A DNA stretch of 64,000 nucleotides from Actinomyces urinae. GTDB lineage: Bacteria > Actinomycetota > Actinomycetes > Actinomycetales > Actinomycetaceae. Shown here piece by piece: positions 60,659 through 64,000 of this stretch (position 1 is its first letter; each line of letters opens with the position of its first letter). A program made the translations under genes and the position numbers. The stretch spans positions 1,330,852-1,394,851 of the forward strand of contig NZ_LT632547.1 in assembly GCF_900119695.1 (NCBI RefSeq), given 5' to 3'. Under the pieces are notes generated by a model. It saw nothing but the letters and a program-made list of their open reading frames with translations. It had not been told where the DNA came from and ran no database searches.

Positions 60659-60914
60659 GGCTGTTCAGTGGGCTTGGCGGGTTGAGTGTCGCCGGTTGAG
60701 TGACAAGTTGGTTTTGCTTCGTTTGGCGTGGAAGGCGGATAGCGAGGGTACTGTCCGTGTTGATCCGGCGTTGGTGTCGGGCGTGACGGGGTTGAGCTTG
60801 TCGCGTGTGGAAGCGTCTATTTCGTCTTTGGAGCGTGCGGGTCTTATTGAGGCGCGCCGCTGGTCTGATTCGGGCTGCTGGTCCGCCCGCTTGCTGTTGG
60901 GAGGCGCGCTGTGA
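60648..60914 (+). CDS. Small winged-helix protein, paralogue 1
   Basis: 88 residues from GTG 60648. Starts MSAEAVQWAWRVE (VSAEAVQW by codon), contains LSDKLVLLRLAWKA and a helix-turn-helix LVSGVTGLSLSRVEASISSL followed by ERAGLIEARRW. The first of four consecutive genes with the same opening module. Little beyond the winged helix is present. Confidence 0.75.
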   Translation: MSAEAVQWAWRVECRRLSDKLVLLRLAWKADSEGTVRVDPALVSGVTGLSLSRVEASISSLERAGLIEARRWSDSGCWSARLLLGGAL

Positions 60915-61195
60915 GTGTTGAAGCTGTCGAGTGGGCGTTTGGTTTAACCGACGGTCTTAGTGTGCTCGACAAGATGGTTTTGTTGTCTTTGGCTGATGAT
61001 GCCGGCGAGGACGGCTGGGTGTTGTTGCGCTCGCTAGAGCGTCCAGCTCGCCGGTCGCGTTCAAGTGTTCATGATGTGAAAGATGTTTTGATCCACCTTC
61101 AAAAGCTCGGGCTTATCAAGATGGATAGCTCGGATATTGAAGCGGAGCATTTCCCCACGTTGTGTCAGGTGATGGTGGGGAGTGATGCGGTGTGA
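60911..61195 (+). CDS. Small winged-helix protein, paralogue 2
   Basis: 94 residues, GTG start overlapping the previous stop by 4 bp. Starts MSVEAVEWAFGLTDGLSVLD and continues KMVLLSLADDAGEDGW; SSVHDVKDVLIHLQKLGLIK is the recognition/wing part. Same module as its neighbours and no further domain. Confidence 0.75.
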   Translation: MSVEAVEWAFGLTDGLSVLDKMVLLSLADDAGEDGWVLLRSLERPARRSRSSVHDVKDVLIHLQKLGLIKMDSSDIEAEHFPTLCQVMVGSDAV

Positions 61196-62268
61196 GTTTC
61201 AGGGCTGTTGCTTGGGCGTTTGATCGGATTAAGGGTCTTGGTCAGGGCGAGAAACTTGTGTTGTTGGCGTTGGCGGAGTTCGCTAATGACGAGGATGAGA
61301 CGTGGCGCTCTCGCGAGGAGATCGCTAAACGTGCGGAGTGTTCTTTGCGTAGTGTGGCTTCGCACTTAAAGACGCTGGATGAGTATGGGCTTGTCTCTCG
61401 CGTCCCACGCTATTCGTGGTGTGGTGATCGGTCGGGTGCGTGCGCGGATAAGCCTGCGCATAAGCACCGGTCGGGAACGACTTACCGACTTCACCTGGAG
61501 GTCGAGGGTGACTTCGCTGAGTCCACAGATGCAAATCTTGCACGTGTGGACTTTTCGGCAGAATGTAGCGGTTGCGGCCACACATGCAAATCTTGCACGT
61601 GTGGAGACGATAAGGGTTCCACACATGCAAAACCGGGTAGTCCACACATGCAACGGGTTGCACCCATATGTACATATAACCCCCAATTAAACCACCAAAC
61701 CAAACCAACGCGTGCGCGCGAGGAAGCGCCGGTAGTGCATGAGGTTGAGTCTTTTGGTTCGGTTGGGTCCGGTGTGGATGCCGAGATTGATTCTTTGCCG
61801 CTAGAGGCGGATGCGGAGTTGATCGCGCAGTGTCTGCCGCCGTTCATGCGGGCGATGGATGCTGATGGCGCGGTCGCGGTCACGCGCGCTTTGCGTGATT
61901 GTTTGGACGCGGGTTGGCAGCCAGAGCAGATTCGCGCGGTGATGGATCAAGCGTTGCCTCCCAATGTTGGCCGCTTGTCGCGCCTAGTGTGTTACAGGCT
62001 GCGAGAGAACGTGCTTAAGGGCGAGCCGCCAGTGCGTAGTGCGGATGAGGACGCGGGTGTGCGCCGTGAGCGTGAGCGCGAGGCGTTGCGCTTGCGGCAA
62101 CAGCGCAGTGAGGCCCTTGCGGGCCAGGGCGCGGATGCGGATGTTGATCCGTTGTGGGAGCAGGCTTGGAGTCAGACGGTTTCTGAGAATCCGCAGGCTT
62201 CTCGCGTGGAGCAGTTGCGCCTGGCGCAGGCTCGTCACGCGGTGTTGCTTGGCGGTGAGTCGGCATGA
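61192..62268 (+). CDS. Replication initiator-like winged-helix protein with internal iterons, paralogue 3
   Basis: 358 residues, GTG start overlapping gene 2. Residues 1-75 repeat the winged-helix module (MSFRAVAWAF, KLVLLALAEFANDEDETW, AECSLRSVASHLKTLDEYG). Residues about 110-160 are encoded by an iteron cluster and are Cys/His-rich only as a result. A helical domain follows (FMRAMDADGAVAVTRALRDC, then NVGRLSRLVCYRLRENVL) and a charged helical tail (RREREREALRLRQQRSEAL). The layout matches lambda O-like or plasmid initiators that carry their own origin. Confidence 0.75.
   Translation: MSFRAVAWAFDRIKGLGQGEKLVLLALAEFANDEDETWRSREEIAKRAECSLRSVASHLKTLDEYGLVSRVPRYSWCGDRSGACADKPAHKHRSGTTYRLHLEVEGDFAESTDANLARVDFSAECSGCGHTCKSCTCGDDKGSTHAKPGSPHMQRVAPICTYNPQLNHQTKPTRAREEAPVVHEVESFGSVGSGVDAEIDSLPLEADAELIAQCLPPFMRAMDADGAVAVTRALRDCLDAGWQPEQIRAVMDQALPPNVGRLSRLVCYRLRENVLKGEPPVRSADEDAGVRREREREALRLRQQRSEALAGQGADADVDPLWEQAWSQTVSENPQASRVEQLRLAQARHAVLLGGESA
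61523..61679. other. Candidate replication origin: four 12-bp iterons and A/T-rich palindrome
   Basis: CCACAGATGCAA (61523) and three exact CCACACATGCAA copies (61578, 61619, 61642) lie in one orientation. Two of them are followed after ATC by TTGCACGTGTGG (61538, 61593), the reverse complement with one mismatch. Copies 2 and 4 and copies 1/3 are read in three different frames. Immediately after is ATATGTACATAT (61666-61677), a perfect palindrome in a segment where 12 of 14 bases are A/T. Confidence 0.65.
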
Positions 62269-63332
62269 GCGTGTCGTGGCCGGTGTGGGCGCGTGGCGTG
62301 AAGGGTTTAACCCCGTCGCAGTCGCTGGTCTTGTTTGAGCTTGCCCGTTTGGCAGATGCGCGCGGGGTGGCTATTTGCGCGGTGGATCACCTGGCGACGG
62401 TTGTGGGCATGACGCGTCGTAGCGTGTTTCGCGCACTAGCCGGGCTGGAACAGCGCGGCGTGCTGTCTCGAAAAATGCGCTATCGGGGCGGCAAGCAGGC
62501 TTCCTCAAGGTTCGTTTTGCACGGGGTACCCGGTCCTAGCCAAGCTCTTGCCAGTGATGATGCTGGCGCGGCTGGGGTAGTGCTTGAAGCGGGCGTTGAG
62601 GCCCACGAGAGCGCTGTGGCTCTGCCGATTTCGGATAATGAGGGTCTGCGAAGAACGCTTGAGCAGGCCGCGTCTGAGGGTTGGCGCGGAGCGGCAGCAC
62701 AGTGTTTGGCGGCGACGCTACACGCGGTGGGTCCGCGCCAGTTCTCTAGCGCGATTTCAAAGGGCATGCAGTTTTCGCGCATGTCTTATACCGAAGCGGC
62801 TTCTGATACGTGCTCGATTGCGTGGGAGGTGGCAACTACTTGCACCGAACAGCTTATTGAGGCTACTAGCCCTTGGGCGGTGTGGACCACGATTGTGAAC
62901 CGGCGCTGTTTCACCCGTGATGATGTTTCTGGCGTGGAGGACTTGGTAGAACCGTCAATGATGCCCGAGGCGGGCTTGCGTCCTGGAATGGGCCAGGAGG
63001 GCGATGTGTGGGTGTCGGTAGATGATTTCGATGGCCCACTTGGCCGCATGGTTGAGGCCCTGATCGGCGCGGGCATGAGCGAAACACTGGCGTGGGCGGG
63101 AACGCTTCGCATAGCCGAACTGGCGGTGAGTGATGCTTCAAGGCGGCACCGGGCAGCTAGTGTTGATCCGCGTTTATCTGATCTTGGTGTTACCCCGGAT
63201 GCGGGTAGGGCGTGGATGACGATGTTAGTTGGCTCTCGCCGTGGTGTTAAGGGTAGTATTTTAGAGGCTGATGATGAATCATTAGCTTTAGCGGCTCGCG
63301 AGGTGGTTGAGGCTCTTGCCCCCGCAGCCTAA
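62265..63332 (+). CDS. Winged-helix protein with uncharacterised C-terminal region, paralogue 4
   Basis: 355 residues, ATG start overlapping gene 3 by 4 bp. Residues 1-75 carry the module (MSVSWPVWARGVKGLTPSQS, LVLFELARLADARG, GMTRRSVFRALAGLEQRGVL). A Ala/Gly-rich linker follows, then a helical region (TLEQAASEGWRGAAAQCLAA, FSRMSYTEAASDTCSIAWEV, SPWAVWTTIVNRRCF) that faintly recalls a sigma-factor region 2 or an actinobacterial mobile-element protein. Function unknown. Confidence 0.7.
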   Translation: MSVSWPVWARGVKGLTPSQSLVLFELARLADARGVAICAVDHLATVVGMTRRSVFRALAGLEQRGVLSRKMRYRGGKQASSRFVLHGVPGPSQALASDDAGAAGVVLEAGVEAHESAVALPISDNEGLRRTLEQAASEGWRGAAAQCLAATLHAVGPRQFSSAISKGMQFSRMSYTEAASDTCSIAWEVATTCTEQLIEATSPWAVWTTIVNRRCFTRDDVSGVEDLVEPSMMPEAGLRPGMGQEGDVWVSVDDFDGPLGRMVEALIGAGMSETLAWAGTLRIAELAVSDASRRHRAASVDPRLSDLGVTPDAGRAWMTMLVGSRRGVKGSILEADDESLALAAREVVEALAPAA

Positions 63333-63364
63333 TAAACGTGACGCACATCACCATATAGCATGCG

Positions 63365-63395
63365 AGCAGGGTGACAATATGTCACTCTGCTTTTT
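63365..63395. terminator. Hairpin between the replication genes and the leftward genes
   Basis: AGCAGGGTGACA (63365-63376) pairs with TGTCACTCTGCT (63380-63391) with one G-U pair, followed by TTTTT. Confidence 0.8.
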
Positions 63396-63400
63396 GGTTT

Positions 63401-63673
63401 TTATAGTGGTTTGAATTCGTCGTTGATTTGTTGGATGACTTCTTCGTAGTTGGTGTCTTGTCCTACTTCCACACTGTTTGTGGCTACGGTGATGAGGATG
63501 CGGTAGAAGATTCTGATTTTGTTTGGGTCAAAGCCGTATTGGTAGGCAAGTTTTATCCCTTCGGATTTGGCTACCGCGTAGTCGTGGGCGATGAAGTATC
63601 TACTTCCGGCTTGGTCAGGGGTTTTGCCTTCAAAGGTGACGATGTATTCGTTGTGGTGTTCTAGTTGTTGCAT
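63401..63673 (-). CDS. Small hypothetical protein of the element
   Basis: 90 residues, ATG start with only a weak, distant GGAG. Contains HHNEYIVTFEGKTPDQAGSR then YFIAHDYAVAKSEGIKLAYQ and ends EEVIQQINDEF; mixed alpha/beta, soluble. Family not recognised. Lies downstream of the next gene on the same strand, 19 bp apart. Confidence 0.6.
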   Translation of the reverse strand: MQQLEHHNEYIVTFEGKTPDQAGSRYFIAHDYAVAKSEGIKLAYQYGFDPNKIRIFYRILITVATNSVEVGQDTNYEEVIQQINDEFKPL

Positions 63674-63692
63674 TTTGTTTATTGGTCTCCGC

Positions 63693-64000
63693 TTAGTAGA
63701 TGGTGATGGTGCCCGAGTTTGTTAGTCCGTCGCAGCTGGTGGTCCACGATTGTGTGCCTAGTGGGATGCCGGTAACGGTGGCGTATGCGGTGCCAGGTAT
63801 TGAGGTGCTGGCCGCTCCGCCTCGCCCGCCGATGCTTATGCTGCATGTGGCGCTTCCACTGCCAGACAGACTGATTGAGAAGTGCGCGGCCCCGCCGCCA
63901 CTGGTGTTTACTGAGGTGTTCATCGATGTCACTCCAGCAGGAGCTGGGGCAGGCGCTGGCGCGGGCGCAGGTTGCGGGGCGGGAGCCGGGGCTGGCGCTG
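63693..64000 (-). CDS. Ala-Pro linker protein, N-terminal part outside window
   Basis: The reading frame is open through the right edge. The visible part starts with a stretch of alternating Ala-Pro (about 22 residues encoded by 63933-64000), then VTSMNTSVNTS and a Gly/Ser-rich domain with alternating hydrophobics (HFSISLSGSGSATCSISIGG; YATVTGIPLGTQSWTTSCDG) with two Cys, which suggests a beta-sandwich held by a disulfide. This looks like the C-terminal domain of a secreted or surface protein. A GTG at 63922 is an internal codon, not a credible start. Confidence 0.6.
   Translation of the reverse strand, partial: APAPAPAPQPAPAPAPAPAPAGVTSMNTSVNTSGGGAAHFSISLSGSGSATCSISIGGRGGAASTSIPGTAYATVTGIPLGTQSWTTSCDGLTNSGTITIY

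Larger units (their letters stand above)
60004..64000. mobile_element. Left end of an integrated element next to tRNA-Thr
   Basis: Repressor, divergent excisionase-like gene, four overlapping replication-type genes, an iteron cluster and then leftward genes without housekeeping character. The element continues past 64000. No integrase, capsid or conjugation gene is visible, so prophage, integrative plasmid or AICE cannot be told apart. Confidence 0.65.

Noticed and set aside
61559..61612. Cys-rich stretch CSGCGHTCKSCTCG as a zinc ribbon
   Set aside because: The cysteines arise from the iteron read in one particular frame; the other copies give no Cys, so a designed zinc site is unlikely.
61523..61653. 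Repeats taken as a CRISPR array
   Set aside because: Units are 12 bp with unequal spacing (55, 41, 23 bp) and lie within a coding gene; no cas gene.

Overview
The window looks like chromosomal DNA from a moderately GC-rich actinobacterium. Evidence: many GTG and TTG starts, several promoters with no room for a leader, LAXTG cell-wall sorting, sugar ABC importers without their own ATPase, the MoxR-DUF58-DUF4350-DUF4129 membrane operon, and a topA-tmk-holB-hydrolase run. A host-associated Actinomycetales member (Actinomycetaceae-like) is my best guess, but the genus cannot be fixed from the sequence alone.

Layout. 1-4.1 kb: the first 411 codons of a secreted/membrane protein running off the left edge, pheA, and a divergent RDD/SpoIIM pair. 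4.1-10.4 kb: a tightly coupled leftward operon (membrane protein, DUF4129, DUF4350, MoxR ATPase, DUF58) and a diacylglycerol-kinase-like gene. 10.5-18 kb: serS, a HAD phosphatase, a sugar-binding lipoprotein with two permeases, and an AGE-family sugar isomerase. 18-25.5 kb: an MDR oxidoreductase, two tRNA-Ser, a DASS/SLC13 transporter, a wall-anchored ExeM/NucH-type nuclease, a rhodanese lipoprotein and tRNA-Arg. 25.5-32.2 kb: MFS plus glycerophosphodiesterase pair, fructosamine kinase, ABC exporter plus XRE regulator, and meso-DAP dehydrogenase. 32.2-41 kb: a drug-efflux MFS behind a structured leader, gluQ, paired fluoride channels, metNIQ, upp, tadA and tRNA-Ser. 41-51.7 kb: glgP, a four-carbon acid-sugar kinase/dehydrogenase/GntR locus, PspC, a MacB-like ABC system and sodA. 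51.9-59.8 kb: a methyltransferase, topA, tmk, holB and a TAP-like hydrolase. 59.9-64 kb: tRNA-Thr followed by what appears to be the left end of an integrated element (prophage or integrative plasmid-like element).

The most unusual part is that last 4 kb. A divergent repressor/excisionase switch with TGTACA-type operators feeds four overlapping genes, each opening with the same winged-helix module. Inside the third gene a 12-bp motif recurs four times and is read in all three frames, twice with a near-perfect inverted partner, followed by an A/T-rich palindrome. This has the architecture of a replication origin embedded in its initiator gene. The repressor ORF runs antisense into the tRNA-Thr, so its tail is made from host tRNA sequence. 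No integrase is visible; the right end of the element lies outside the window.

Regulation. Several convergent gene pairs are separated by one long hairpin (21, 19, 18 and 15 bp perfect stems). Several genes (SpoIIM, serS, repressor, excisionase, perhaps tadA) have a -10 hexamer placed so that transcription should start at or close to the start codon.
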